Positions 36,586-45,627 are shown, counted from the stretch's first letter. The stretch: 64,000 bases of DNA from Ruminococcus flavefaciens FD-1 (GCA_000174895.1 ACOK01000109.1:1-64000); one strand, 5' to 3'. Made by a program: numbers and translations. Notes: generated by a model not told the origin, from the letters alone.

Positions 36586-36830
36586 ATGAACGAAAAATGC
36601 TTCTCAGGAAGATAAAGGAGTACGATTTCGCACTGAAGGAACTGAATCTCTACCTGGACACTCATCCTGACTGCCGCCGAGGCCTTGCGCTTTTTGAGAA
36701 GTATAAGGCTCTCAGGCAGAAGTGTGTCAGTGACTATACACGGCGCTTCGGTCCGCTTATGCCCGAACTGAACAATGATACTCAGCACTGGGACTGGATA
36801 GACGACCCATGGCCCTGGGAAAGGAGATAA
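36582..36830 (+). CDS. cotJB: Spore coat protein CotJB
   Basis: An 82-residue CotJB with the typical LLRKIKEYDFALKELNLYLDTHP helix and the C-terminal HWDWIDDPWPWE motif. It begins at TTG 36582, overlapping the cotJA stop by 4 bp, with GGAGGCGG upstream; ATG 36597 is an alternative. Translational coupling with cotJA is likely. It is a small, structural-type protein with no enzymatic motif. Confidence 0.9.
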   Translation: MNERKMLLRKIKEYDFALKELNLYLDTHPDCRRGLALFEKYKALRQKCVSDYTRRFGPLMPELNNDTQHWDWIDDPWPWERR

Positions 36831-36833
36831 TCT

Positions 36834-37364
36834 ATGTGGCAGTATGAGAAAAAATTACAGTATCCCGTTAATATCAAGACACCCAACGCCAAGCTTGCTA
36901 AGGTGATCATTTCACAGCTTGGAGGTCCCGACGGCGAGCTTGCGGCATCGCTGAGATATCTCAATCAGCGCTATGTCATGCCCTATCCCGAAGTGAAAGG
37001 CCTGCTGACTGATATCGGCACCGAAGAACTCGCCCATGTGGAAATGATCTCGGCCATACTCTACCAGCTGACCAAGGACCTTTCCATCGATGAGATAAAA
37101 GCAAGCGGATTCGACACATATTTCGTCGATCATACCACAGGCATATACCCTGTCGCTGCTTCGGGAGTTCCTTTTACAGCGGCGTATTTTCAGTCCAAAG
37201 GCGATATAATCACCGATCTCAACGAGAATATGGCTGCCGAACAAAAGGCAAGAACCACCTACGATAACATCCTGAGACTTGCCGATGATCCTGACGTACG
37301 TGACCCTATCCGCTTCCTCAGACAGCGTGAGATCGTTCATTACCAGCGTTTCGGCGAACCGTAG
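36834..37364 (+). CDS. cotJC: CotJC, manganese-catalase-like protein, short C-terminus
   Basis: A 176-residue ferritin-like di-manganese protein related to manganese catalase. Metal-ligand helices are visible: DGELAASLRYLNQRY, GTEELAHVEMISAILYQL, ENMAAEQKARTTYDNIL and REIVHYQRFGE. It may break down hydrogen peroxide, useful in an anaerobe. The family usually continues some 15 residues after QRFGE; here the protein stops at EP. The ligands are kept, so activity is still possible. AAAGGAG before ATG 36834, 3 bp after cotJB. Confidence 0.9.
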   Translation: MWQYEKKLQYPVNIKTPNAKLAKVIISQLGGPDGELAASLRYLNQRYVMPYPEVKGLLTDIGTEELAHVEMISAILYQLTKDLSIDEIKASGFDTYFVDHTTGIYPVAASGVPFTAAYFQSKGDIITDLNENMAAEQKARTTYDNILRLADDPDVRDPIRFLRQREIVHYQRFGEP

Positions 37365-37407
37365 CGTACAAGATAACACACTATTGAGCTGCCGAAAAAT
37401 TAGTAAA

Positions 37408-37446
37408 ATACAGCCAAAGTCCCTGCAATAGGGACTTTGGCTGTAT
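37408..37446. terminator. Bidirectional terminator between cotJC and the Ig-like dockerin gene
   Basis: A 17-bp perfect stem, ATACAGCCAAAGTCCCT with AGGGACTTTGGCTGTAT, and a 5-nt loop. It lies between two converging genes. Confidence 0.88.
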
Positions 37447-37474
37447 AAGCATATGGATTCACATCGTTCTGTTA

Positions 37475-39322
37475 TCACTTTATCTCGTCAATAAGTTTCA
37501 GCATATACTTCTGTATCACAAGTGCATCCTTTGAAGTCACTCCGTCGTTATCGCCTGTTATATCTGCATTTATCTTTGCCTGCTCGCTGAGTCTGAACTT
37601 ACCGGGATTTGCTATGCACTGCATTATGCAGACTGCATCTGAAATGTTAACATCTCTGTCAAGATTTGCATCGCCACGAACTGTCGATACGCTGCTTTCG
37701 TCATCGACCACTGTTACAGTGAAGCTTCCGTAGCTGATTTTGTCTACGGTCTCGTCGCAGGGGATAGTGGTATTCATTTTAAGTGGTCTGATAGTGTATT
37801 CACCTGCCTTGGTATTATCAAACCCGGAAACGTCCAGCTCGTCTATGGAGGGCTGATGAGCGAAGTTATCCCACTTGAGGACTGTATCTCCGTTAAGAGT
37901 GCAGCCGCCGCAGCCGCTTATCTTTGAACCTGTAAGGTCAAGCTCCTCGCCGATCCTGTATATTACCTTTTCGGGAGCTTCAAGACTTATACTGCCTTCT
38001 GAGATGCAGGTTTTTTTATCCCTTACAAGGATATCGAAAACTGTCTCACCGAAGCTGGGACTAAAAGCGTAATAGGAATATCCGCTGCTGTTCAGACAGC
38101 TGAAATCGCTGAGCACCTTATCATCAGGGAGATTGGTAGGTGTAAGCGTGAAGTCGCACTGATATATGTCCGTATCGCTGTACTTTTTGAGTATCTCGTC
38201 AGGAATTGTAATGGTTATAGAGCTTGCATCACCCATAGTGAAATGTCCCATATCCATATGATCTACTCGTTCGGATCCGTCATCGCTGTAGCGGAATACA
38301 TCAAATTCAAGGTCAAACTCCATACCTTTCAGTTCCTCGGTCCTGAGTACATTGTTTTGCAGCTCCTCGTCATAATCATTGGATACGAACTTATTGAAGG
38401 TCAGCCTGAACTGCTCGCCCTTTTTCAGCTCTTCGTGGGAAGGTTCTGTTGTTTCGGGAGCGCTGTCGTCAACTACCGTTACATAGAAGCTGTCATACAC
38501 GATCATGTCACTGAAAACGCTGCAATCAGTTGTATTGAGATCAACCGGCTTTGCGGTAATGAGGTATTCTCCTGCTTTGGTGTTGTCAAAATTTGATATA
38601 TCGAGATCGTCGATAGTCAGTTCTCTTTCCTCTATCCTCCAGTCCTCGGATGTCTGTTCGTTCTCATTGAAAATTTCGCCGAAGCCGCTTATCTTACCGC
38701 CTGTTATGTCAAACTCCTCGCCGATATGGTATTCCCTTTTCTCAGGAGCTTTCAGGTGGATAACGCCCTTTTGTTTCACGCTTATCTTCTCAGCAATGGT
38801 GATGTCGATATCACCTTTCAGCTCATTCTGGTTATCATACTCGAAGGAAACGCTGTCCGTTGCAGTCATAGTAATTGTCTCAACCATGACCTTATCCTCC
38901 GGCAGATCAACTGGATCAATATTCACGAATATCCTGTATCTGCTGCTGTCGTTGTACTTATCCCTGATAGATGTAGGTATACCGAATAGCAGTGACTGTT
39001 CCGTGCCTGTGTAGAATTCGCCCAGCTCTATGGTATCAATTACATCTTCTCCGTCAGGTGAGGTTATGGTAATGCTTACATCTGCTCTGAATTTGAAATA
39101 GGGCGATCTTCCCACGAAAAGCGTGCCGTCCTCTTCCTTTTCGGCGCAGCATTCCCATACGTATATCTGTACAGGTATCTTATCCTGCAAGTATTCCTCA
39201 GTGATCTCGGGAGATCTTGGGATGCCGCCTTCGTGCTGTGAAGCATAGGCAGTTGTTACGGGGTTAAGCATCATTGCGGCGCAAAGGGCTGCTGCAAGGC
39301 TTCTTCTGAATGTTTTTCTCAT
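37475..39322 (-). CDS. Secreted protein with two Ig-like repeats and a dockerin
   Basis: A 615-residue exported protein. A signal peptide covers 1-28. Two copies of a block of about 250 residues follow. Each has a beta-rich domain (about 45-185, 300-440) and an Ig-like Big_3-type domain with the pattern KREYHIGEEFDITGGKISG ... ISNFDNTKAGEYLITAKPV (about 190-285, 445-540). A dockerin lies at about 548-615 (GDANLDRDVNISDAV; second loop DITGDNDGVTSKD). No catalytic residues are recognisable. It could be a spacer or binding subunit of the cellulosome, or an adhesin. No ribosome site stronger than GAGG is seen (GAGGTAATTACC before ATG). Confidence 0.85.
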   Translation of the reverse strand: MRKTFRRSLAAALCAAMMLNPVTTAYASQHEGGIPRSPEITEEYLQDKIPVQIYVWECCAEKEEDGTLFVGRSPYFKFRADVSITITSPDGEDVIDTIELGEFYTGTEQSLLFGIPTSIRDKYNDSSRYRIFVNIDPVDLPEDKVMVETITMTATDSVSFEYDNQNELKGDIDITIAEKISVKQKGVIHLKAPEKREYHIGEEFDITGGKISGFGEIFNENEQTSEDWRIEERELTIDDLDISNFDNTKAGEYLITAKPVDLNTTDCSVFSDMIVYDSFYVTVVDDSAPETTEPSHEELKKGEQFRLTFNKFVSNDYDEELQNNVLRTEELKGMEFDLEFDVFRYSDDGSERVDHMDMGHFTMGDASSITITIPDEILKKYSDTDIYQCDFTLTPTNLPDDKVLSDFSCLNSSGYSYYAFSPSFGETVFDILVRDKKTCISEGSISLEAPEKVIYRIGEELDLTGSKISGCGGCTLNGDTVLKWDNFAHQPSIDELDVSGFDNTKAGEYTIRPLKMNTTIPCDETVDKISYGSFTVTVVDDESSVSTVRGDANLDRDVNISDAVCIMQCIANPGKFRLSEQAKINADITGDNDGVTSKDALVIQKYMLKLIDEIK

Positions 39323-39391
39323 GGTAATTACCTCATTTCATGTTATAATAGTATGTCTTTCAGGCGGCACAATTGCCGCTTGAAAACTGCA

Positions 39392-40489
39392 TTATTTGAG
39401 AGTATAAACCTCTCCGCCTGCGGTAAGAGTGATGCTCTCTGCACGGGTATAGTCTATTCCCGGGAAGGTCATCCATGTACTGCAAGTTCCTGCTTCAAAC
39501 GCCTCTCCCTCTGTATCGCAGTAGCTGTAGCCCAGTTCCTGAGGAGTATAGTCGGTGCCGTCAACTGTAAGCACGAAGGTTTTAGCGAATCTGTGCCAGT
39601 CCTCGTCGAATTTATCGCATACATTGTAATAGTCGGTCTCGCCGCCTGCAAGGGCTGTACCGAGGAACTCAAAATTGAACTGAAACAGAGACTCGTAAGA
39701 GCCGTATTCCGCATGGTTAAGCTTGTATTCAATGTTTCCGCTGTTGAGATACATAGCCGTGTAGAACTCCTGATATGACTCCTTCAGTGCATTTTTCGGC
39801 ACTGTGAAGCGGTACTCCATATCCACATCATAGTCGAATATTCTGTTTACCGGGTCGCTGTCGAATGATATCTGCTTTACTGCTGCCACTACTTCCTCTT
39901 CGTTTATCATGAAAGCGGCAGGTCCGTCCATGCACACATGATACAAATTGCTGACCTCGGGGTCTCTTTCGCCGTAAGCATCCCACATACCGTATTCATC
40001 AAGTCGGTTATTGTAGCAATCCTCACTGAGAATATAGGCAAAAAGTTGTATCCTGTCGTTGTTTGCGGCAAGAGTCTCATCGTTGACAGTGACATCAAAA
40101 ATCAGCTTCGGAGAGGACTGATCGCCTGTTACCGAGTCAAGCACTACATCGAATAGTCCGTCTGTCTGCGCCTGATCTATCTCGCTGTAGTGTCCCTCGT
40201 CAATAATTTCTGCGGTAGTCTCGTCGTTGCCGAAGAATTTACGGAAGCTGTCGCCAAGCGGACCGTAGCCCATAGCTGATGCGGCTGTGCCTGAGATGAT
40301 CAGACAAGCTGCGGCAGAAGCAACAAGCTTGCCTATGATATTTCGTTTAGTTGATCTTTTCATGGTGATATCCCTTTCTGTGACGGCAGAAGCCTTTGCC
40401 TTTTCAAGCATTTCTTCCGCCGATATATTGAAGTGTGTATCACATACGACGTCCATAGCTTTTTTATAGCGGTTATCTTTCACAGCCAA
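39392..40489 (-). CDS. Membrane anti-sigma factor (DUF4179-like)
   Basis: A 365-residue single-pass protein. About 50 cytoplasmic residues precede a membrane helix at about 50-73 (IIGKLVASAAACLIISGTAASAM). A beta-rich outer domain of about 290 residues follows. This layout, and the 10-bp overlap with an ECF sigma gene just upstream, are typical of an anti-sigma factor that holds the sigma factor at the membrane until a signal arrives. The outer domain is unlike known polysaccharide-binding RsgI tails, so the signal is unknown. The Asn/Asp-rich C-terminus carries no enzymatic motif. Confidence 0.8.
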   Translation of the reverse strand: MAVKDNRYKKAMDVVCDTHFNISAEEMLEKAKASAVTERDITMKRSTKRNIIGKLVASAAACLIISGTAASAMGYGPLGDSFRKFFGNDETTAEIIDEGHYSEIDQAQTDGLFDVVLDSVTGDQSSPKLIFDVTVNDETLAANNDRIQLFAYILSEDCYNNRLDEYGMWDAYGERDPEVSNLYHVCMDGPAAFMINEEEVVAAVKQISFDSDPVNRIFDYDVDMEYRFTVPKNALKESYQEFYTAMYLNSGNIEYKLNHAEYGSYESLFQFNFEFLGTALAGGETDYYNVCDKFDEDWHRFAKTFVLTVDGTDYTPQELGYSYCDTEGEAFEAGTCSTWMTFPGIDYTRAESITLTAGGEVYTLK

Positions 40490-40953
40490 TCATCCTTTCT
40501 CAGTGTTTTTTTCAGCTTGTCCCTGCCTCTTTTCAGTCTTGTCTTGACTGTAGCCTCGGGGAGCTCCAGAATCTTTGCTATCTCGCTGACACTGTATTCC
40601 TCATAGTAGAAGAGATGTATCGGTATCCTGTACTTTTCGGGCAGCTTCATTACCTCTGCGATAACCTCGTCAAGCTCATGCTGTTCATCCGAGGGCAGAT
40701 CCTCAGGAATGGGTGAAGCTGACAGATATTTCTTGCTTCGGAAATGATTGTTGCATATATTAATCGCAACTCTGATGAGCCACGCCTTTATATGTTCATC
40801 CGAATCGAAAACGCCGTCGTATGTGTATAACCTCATAAAGGTATCCTGAGAAAGCTCAGAAGCATCGTCGGTATTGCGTACACAGCTGAATATGACTGAA
40901 TATACCGTTTTTCTGAACTTCTCATATGCCCACAGGAATTTTTCATCTGTCAT
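40480..40953 (-). CDS. ECF-type RNA polymerase sigma factor
   Basis: A 157-residue sigma-70 group 4 factor. Region 2 spans about 12-80 (DASELSQDTFMRLYTY, HIKAWLIRVAINICNNHFRSKK) and region 4 about 100-152 (LPEKYRIPIHLFYYEEYSVSEIAKILELPEATVKTRLKRGRDKLKK). ATG 40953 is preferred because AAAAAGGAAG precedes it; ATG 40983 has no site. It overlaps the anti-sigma gene by 10 bp. The upstream TGAAACC/TGTATT element suggests that it activates its own operon. The regulon is unknown. Confidence 0.93.
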   Translation of the reverse strand: MTDEKFLWAYEKFRKTVYSVIFSCVRNTDDASELSQDTFMRLYTYDGVFDSDEHIKAWLIRVAINICNNHFRSKKYLSASPIPEDLPSDEQHELDEVIAEVMKLPEKYRIPIHLFYYEEYSVSEIAKILELPEATVKTRLKRGRDKLKKTLRKDDWL

Positions 40954-41013
40954 TGCTTTGTCTTCCTTTTTGAAACGTTTCATAGGGTCTTTTCAGGACC
41001 TTTACACTAATAA

Positions 41014-41040
41014 TACACACTTGCATGGGAAAAGGTTTCA
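41014..41040 (-). promoter_or_regulatory. Candidate autoregulated ECF promoter
   Basis: Minus-strand TGAAACC (41040-41034) and TGTATT (from 41017) are spaced as in ECF promoters of the TGAAAC...CGTA type. They lie about 60 bp before the ECF start codon. Confidence 0.5.
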
Positions 41041-41121
41041 CTTTTTTTCATATTCCGCAAAATTTTCGTCAAGTACAGTTCAAAACAGCGTAAATACGGT
41101 GAAAAAGAGATAAATGAATGA

Positions 41122-41190
41122 TCACACTGAACGGATATTCGCTTGACGTAACAGGTATATGCAATGTAAAGCAAGGTTCTGAAAATTCAT
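41122..41190 (-). CDS. Possible 22-residue peptide
   Basis: A 22-codon frame (MNFQNLALHCIYLLRQANIR plus two residues) has a strong AAAGGAGGAG ribosome site 3 nt before its ATG. No homologue is recognised. It could be the start of a lost gene. Support rests only on the ribosome site. Confidence 0.25.
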   Translation of the reverse strand: MNFQNLALHCIYLLRQANIRSV

Positions 41191-41659
41191 AGCTCCTCCT
41201 TTCCAAAGATAAATCCGTCATTGAATAGAAGTATCACTCATATAGTGAAAATATATATTTTATATTGTACATATAATACATTATACAACTCAGTATATTC
41301 AAAATCAATGGACAAAAAATAAAGATTTTTACATTTTCAGAATGTAACTGTTCAGTTCTCATGAGAATCCCACAAGGGTGAAAGCAAAAGACAATCACAG
41401 AAAAACTGTGATTCTTATAATTAATTATGAGGCAAGGAATTAGTGAAAGTTATCCTTGAATAACTATCGTTTCTCAATTTTCTTTTTTGTATAAGCAATA
41501 TGATCAGAAAAGTTCGTTTTACGAAAAAGTTAAGAATTTGTTTCATGACTTTTGATAGATTATCAAGTAGAATTAAAGCATCAGATAAAAGATCATATAA
41601 TATATTATTTGTGAGGGGGGATATAGATGAAGGAATTTCCATTCCCCACTTTCCCCTGA

Positions 41660-41886
41660 TTTACCGTTTGGGCTTTACGTTTACCTTTAGGATTTGACTT
41701 GACTTGCAGTCTCTTCCACCCTTTTGGCCTTATATCAGATTTCTGTCCGTGGTCGTGAAAGAATTGCTACACCACTTCCTCCACCCCAGCCTTACGGCTT
41801 TCGGCTTGTGGTTCAATACACTTGGCGGTAAATACCTGTGGTCGGACTTTCACCGACTGGCTGTGTGTCATACCCGACACACAAGC
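41660..41886 (-). other. Candidate group II intron 5' fragment
   Basis: Read on the minus strand, this stretch has features resembling domain I of bacterial group II introns: CAGTCGGTGAAAGTCCGAC, AGCCGAAAGCCGTAAGGCT and a purine-rich GGGGTGGAGGAAG. No reverse transcriptase or domain V is seen, so it would be a truncated relic. The surrounding 40984-42133 gap otherwise holds no convincing large gene. A hairpin, AATCACAG with CTGTGATT, lies at 41393-41413. Confidence 0.35.
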
Positions 41887-41918
41887 AAAATAGTCACAGG
41901 AGTTCCTGTGACTATTTT
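41887..41918. terminator. Hairpin terminator
   Basis: AAAATAGTCACAGG pairs with CCTGTGACTATTTT and is followed by T and A. It stands alone near the intron-like fragment. Confidence 0.6.
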
Positions 41919-41940
41919 TATGAATATAAGGTGAATTCCA

Positions 41941-42066
41941 TCATAAAGACAGGTATTGACAAAAAATCGGGAATGTGACAGCATTTTTCACATTTTTTAG
42001 ATGTACCATTGTTTTCCCACCTGTAACTTTTAATGTTTTTTTCACTTTCACATCAATATTTCCCAT
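41941..42066 (-). CDS. Possible 41-residue protein
   Basis: A small basic protein (starts MGNIDVKVKKTLKVTGGKTM) with GGAGGAG 10 nt before its ATG. It is unknown and has no membrane segment. It follows the aldo/keto reductase gene on the same strand by about 70 bp. A real small gene or a relic are both possible. Confidence 0.3.
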   Translation of the reverse strand: MGNIDVKVKKTLKVTGGKTMVHLKNVKNAVTFPIFCQYLSL

Positions 42067-42133
42067 TTGAATTATACTCCTCCGTTTGTTTTCTGTTATT
42101 CTTGGGATTGAAGTCTGTATATGCAAACCATAT

Positions 42134-43054
42134 TTATTGCGGTTCCCATGAACCCTGCTGACGAATACCTGTCTTTCGGGCTTCTTCCGTAAGCCTGATG
42201 ATCTCATCATCCGACAAGCATATCTTTAATGCATCAGACAGTTTTTCGGCATAAGACGGCTTTGTAATACCCACTACGGGAGTAGCTCCTTTAGCAATTG
42301 CCCACAGTATCGGAACCTGCGATCTGTCGATACCGTATTTATCAGCAATATCTTTCATCATACCAAGCAGTCTCTCTATCTTCTTGAATTTACTCTTTGA
42401 AAATGCAAGGTTTCTCATTGAAAATATTGGGAAATGATGTTCTGCGTTGTATCTTCCAGCAAGTGCTCCCTGTTCAAGCACCATGTATGCGTAGTAGCGT
42501 ATCCCTCTGCTGTTGCAGTAGTCAATGATCGGCTGCTGATCGTTTCGCAGAAGGCTGAAATGATTCTGAACAGCACCTAATTTCAAGCCTTCCTTTGCGA
42601 GCAGTTTTTCAGCCTGTTTAATATTCTCCAATGACACATTCGATATCCCGACAGACTTTATCCTTCCGTCCTTAATAAGCGGTACTGCTTCTTTGAGATT
42701 TTCAAGCAGATTATTCGGCTTGTGTATCCAGAAAAGATCGGCTGCACTTCGTCCCAGACGCTCAATACTTTCATTGAATGAGTTTTCCAGTGCACCGCTT
42801 TTAAACTTCTTGTTCGGGAAATATTTTGTGGATATGAAAATATTATCCTTACCACTGATAAGTCCGCCCAGCAGTTTCTCACATGAACCCATACCATACA
42901 CAGCGGCAGTATCCCAATTGAGAAAGCCGAGTCTGACCGATGTATTGAATGTTTTTGTCAATTCTGCTTCATCATACTTTTTTCCGAAAATCATTCCGGA
43001 ACCGTTATATCCTGAACCCCAAGCCCACGTTCCGATCATGATATCATTTTTCAT
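42134..43054 (-). CDS. Aldo/keto reductase
   Basis: A 306-residue NAD(P)H-dependent oxidoreductase. The AKR catalytic tetrad is visible: D48 and Y53 (NWDTAAVYG), K77 (ISTKYFP) and H111 (FWIHKPN). The TIM-barrel length is normal. Its ATG overlaps the stop of the upstream Crp-type regulator by 4 bp, so the two are translationally coupled. The regulator probably controls a redox response in which this enzyme reduces a carbonyl. Substrate unknown. Confidence 0.92.
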   Translation of the reverse strand: MKNDIMIGTWAWGSGYNGSGMIFGKKYDEAELTKTFNTSVRLGFLNWDTAAVYGMGSCEKLLGGLISGKDNIFISTKYFPNKKFKSGALENSFNESIERLGRSAADLFWIHKPNNLLENLKEAVPLIKDGRIKSVGISNVSLENIKQAEKLLAKEGLKLGAVQNHFSLLRNDQQPIIDYCNSRGIRYYAYMVLEQGALAGRYNAEHHFPIFSMRNLAFSKSKFKKIERLLGMMKDIADKYGIDRSQVPILWAIAKGATPVVGITKPSYAEKLSDALKICLSDDEIIRLTEEARKTGIRQQGSWEPQ

Positions 43055-43653
43055 TCGCTGTCCACCTCTTTTACTGCACTTCTTATCCTGCTGAGCGATT
43101 CAGGAGCGATGCCGAGGTAAGTTGCAATATGTTTTTGAGGAACTCTGCCGCAAAGTTCGGGATACAGCTTTCTGAAATGAAGATAACGCTCTGTCGCATT
43201 TTCCACAAGGAATCCGTTCTCACGGTATATTTTATAACGCATTCCACTTTCAAGCAGTTCTATCCATAAGGTTTTCAGTTTTTCACTGCTGAAAATAAGC
43301 TCCTTCATCTTTTTGACATCAAATATCATGACCGTTGATTCCTCAACGGCTTCCCACATTTTTATGATTTCGTCAAAGCCCATCATGCCTTCGTCCATAC
43401 AGAAGCTGCCTTCTTTTGAAAAGAACTGGGTTATGTCGTTCCCGTCACCATCTATATAGTAACTGCGGACAACACCGTTCATCACGATGCCTGCTTTAGC
43501 TGCCTTATCACCGATACCTGCGAGCAAACTGCCTTTTGAATAGACCTTGAATTCTGAAAATTCAATAACTGAATCATACACCTCATAATCAAAATCAAGG
43601 CATAGTTTTTTTGAAAGCGCCTTCATCTGGCTGATAATGTAAGATTTATCCAT
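43051..43653 (-). CDS. Crp/Fnr-family transcriptional regulator
   Basis: A 200-residue regulator. An N-terminal cyclic-nucleotide-binding-like barrel (about 25-120, including GIVMNGVVRSYYIDGDGNDIT) precedes a C-terminal helix-turn-helix (VPQKHIATYLGIAPESLSRIR). It has no Fnr-type cysteine cluster, so it probably binds a small molecule other than an iron-sulphur cluster; the cAMP-binding residues are not evident. It is the first gene of a two-gene operon with the aldo/keto reductase. AAAGGAG before ATG 43653. Confidence 0.9.
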   Translation of the reverse strand: MDKSYIISQMKALSKKLCLDFDYEVYDSVIEFSEFKVYSKGSLLAGIGDKAAKAGIVMNGVVRSYYIDGDGNDITQFFSKEGSFCMDEGMMGFDEIIKMWEAVEESTVMIFDVKKMKELIFSSEKLKTLWIELLESGMRYKIYRENGFLVENATERYLHFRKLYPELCGRVPQKHIATYLGIAPESLSRIRSAVKEVDSE

Positions 43654-43756
43654 AAGTACACTCCTTTAGCTAACAACTGAAAAATCGAAATAATACCGAC
43701 ACCATCGTGTGTAATGGTATTATATCATAATGAACGACGCTTGTCATTGACATATG

Positions 43757-44851
43757 TTAATTTTTATTTTTGAGTTTTACAAACGGAAAGGAGATTGCTA
43801 TGGACACAGCCGTCACAGTAACTCCGCCCGATATAATTATCAACGGAGAAAGTATCTTCTCAATTCCGAGCAATATGCTTAATGCTACAGAATAAGCAAT
43901 AATAAGCCATTGAATAATGTAAATCGTATTCAGATTAACACTGCAATACCTGATTAATCTGCCGAAATGCGTATTCTTTGTCTTTCCTCCAAAATAATAG
44001 CAACCACCGATAGCGGATATAATAATAGGAGTTATCCATAGTACCGCAATAATAGTATGATGATAATAGGAATCGTTACACAAAGCGTAAATATTCCTTA
44101 TGTCATATCCTGCATATAAAAGTCCTGCGGTAAATGCAACAAAGAAAACAATGGAACATATCATCAGCTTTCTGTACCATTTTTTCTTGTCCGCACATTT
44201 CATTAAAAGCTCACCGAACACCATTCCCAGTGATGGATAGACAAGCCATAATGTAAGTGGGAAGGAAGTCCATTTTCCTGTGGGTACCAACAGACCAAGC
44301 AGATTCTGCACAACTCCCGGCTTTATATGGAACTTTGTGCTCCATATTCCGACTGCCTGCATAAGAAATGCTGTTTCACATATCTGAATTGCAGACATCT
44401 TCAATTTTTTCATAATCCCAATAATCAGAAAAGCCATTCCTGCAAACGGCAGTATATCAACACACAGCATACCTCCGATAATATCCAGCCCTGAATCTAT
44501 TCCCATCGCTAAACCTATCAGTTGCGGCAAAGTCTGCCTGAAAAAGTTAAGCAGGTATCCAATAAACAGGAGCTTTCCACCTCTTTTTATGAAGTCATAG
44601 GGAGAATCATGCCTTGTATATATCATTCCGATACCCATAGAAAACATAAAAACAGGTGCCGAAAGGGGTCCACCGGTAAATTCAATCACATTGCGAAATA
44701 AGGTATCGGGGGCTTTATCTGCAAATTCATAGCCGCTGAACTGCTCATAGAAATGGATACACACCATAAAGGGAATGGCGAAGAACTTTACCAGATCAAT
44801 CTCAGCCTGTCTCCCTATATTACATTTTTTGTCAGATAAGTATAATTTCAT
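43757..44851 (-). CDS. Integral-membrane acyltransferase-like protein (DUF1624/HGSNAT type)
   Basis: 364 residues with about ten membrane helices. The opening RQAEIDLVKFFAIPFMVCIHFYEQF has the E-D-x-x-K/R-x-x-A...H pattern of HGSNAT/DUF1624 and related acyltransferase-3 proteins, which move acetyl groups across the membrane onto surface sugars. The His near residue 37 is the expected catalytic residue. It lies 41 bp after a TetR gene on the same strand, which probably controls it. AGGAGAAAA before ATG 44851. Substrate unknown. Confidence 0.8.
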   Translation of the reverse strand: MKLYLSDKKCNIGRQAEIDLVKFFAIPFMVCIHFYEQFSGYEFADKAPDTLFRNVIEFTGGPLSAPVFMFSMGIGMIYTRHDSPYDFIKRGGKLLFIGYLLNFFRQTLPQLIGLAMGIDSGLDIIGGMLCVDILPFAGMAFLIIGIMKKLKMSAIQICETAFLMQAVGIWSTKFHIKPGVVQNLLGLLVPTGKWTSFPLTLWLVYPSLGMVFGELLMKCADKKKWYRKLMICSIVFFVAFTAGLLYAGYDIRNIYALCNDSYYHHTIIAVLWITPIIISAIGGCYYFGGKTKNTHFGRLIRYCSVNLNTIYIIQWLIIAYSVALSILLGIEKILSPLIIISGGVTVTAVSIAISFPFVKLKNKN

Positions 44852-44892
44852 TATGTTTTCTCCTGTCCGTAAGTTATAACAGAATTTCTGAT

Positions 44893-45459
44893 TTAGTAGG
44901 CGTTTCTTTCCTTTACTCCGTTTAGTCCCAGATAGTGATAATAAATCAGGGCATTCAGTTCTTTTGCAATCGTTTCTTCATCAGAATGATTCGCTAAGAT
45001 ATCCGTCAAACCAAAAATCAGGAGCCTTGAAATCAGCTTCTTTGTATTCTCATCTTCTAACGGACACGCATCAATAAACCTTTCCATTATTAGTTCTTCT
45101 ACCAGTTTCCTGTCTGTACCGTCAACAGACTGAAGCATTATAAGCATAGCCGAACGATGTTCACTAAAGAGCTTTGCAAGTATAAGTGATATTTCGTCAC
45201 ACTTGTCAGGAGTATACTTTCCTATAAAGTCAGGCGTGAAAAAGTGATAGCTCGCCTTTATGATATCAGCTCTTGCGTTGTCCACCAAATTCTCATATAT
45301 TTTCTCTTTAGAACTGAAATAACGGTAAATATTGCTTTTACTGATATTACATCTGTCTGCTATCTGTTTTAGTGAGGTGTTTTCATATCCTCTTTTTATG
45401 AACAACTTCTCTGCCACAGCAAGGATCTTCTTTTGGATATCATATTTTTTTACCTGCAT
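44893..45459 (-). CDS. TetR-family regulator
   Basis: A 188-residue regulator with a classic N-terminal helix-turn-helix (KKILAVAEKLFIKRGYENTSLKQIADRCNISKSNIYRYFSSKE). The C-terminal part is helical and of no known ligand class. It is transcribed ahead of the membrane acyltransferase gene and probably regulates it and itself. AAAGGTGAT before ATG 45459. Just upstream lies a relic of another membrane protein, so the original operon or neighbourhood was larger. Confidence 0.92.
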   Translation of the reverse strand: MQVKKYDIQKKILAVAEKLFIKRGYENTSLKQIADRCNISKSNIYRYFSSKEKIYENLVDNARADIIKASYHFFTPDFIGKYTPDKCDEISLILAKLFSEHRSAMLIMLQSVDGTDRKLVEELIMERFIDACPLEDENTKKLISRLLIFGLTDILANHSDEETIAKELNALIYYHYLGLNGVKERNAY

Positions 45460-45483
45460 ACTATTATCACCTTTATCATTTGC

Positions 45484-45604
45484 TTACTCATCTAAAAGCG
45501 ACCACTTTCTTTTGATAATTATAGCACCTATACTCGTAAGAATCAATAGATTCGCTGCAAAAGCGACCGTATTCGCAAAATTGTTATCATATCTTTTTTC
45601 CGCC
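45484..45604 (-). pseudogene. C-terminal relic of a membrane protein, cut near the MITE
   Basis: A minus-strand frame ending at TAA 45484 encodes KRYDNNFANTVAFAANLLIL and continues to KRKWSLLDE: one membrane helix followed by a basic tail, like the end of a transporter or permease. The frame has no start, and the MITE begins at 45628, about 24 bp upstream. The rest of the gene is not found on the far side of the element. Confidence 0.5.
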
Positions 45605-45627
45605 TGATCGTTAGGTCAAATACATTT

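Noticed and set aside
41421..41697. Small frames on both strands (73 and 65 codons)
   Set aside because: No ribosome sites, AT-rich random composition, mutually overlapping.
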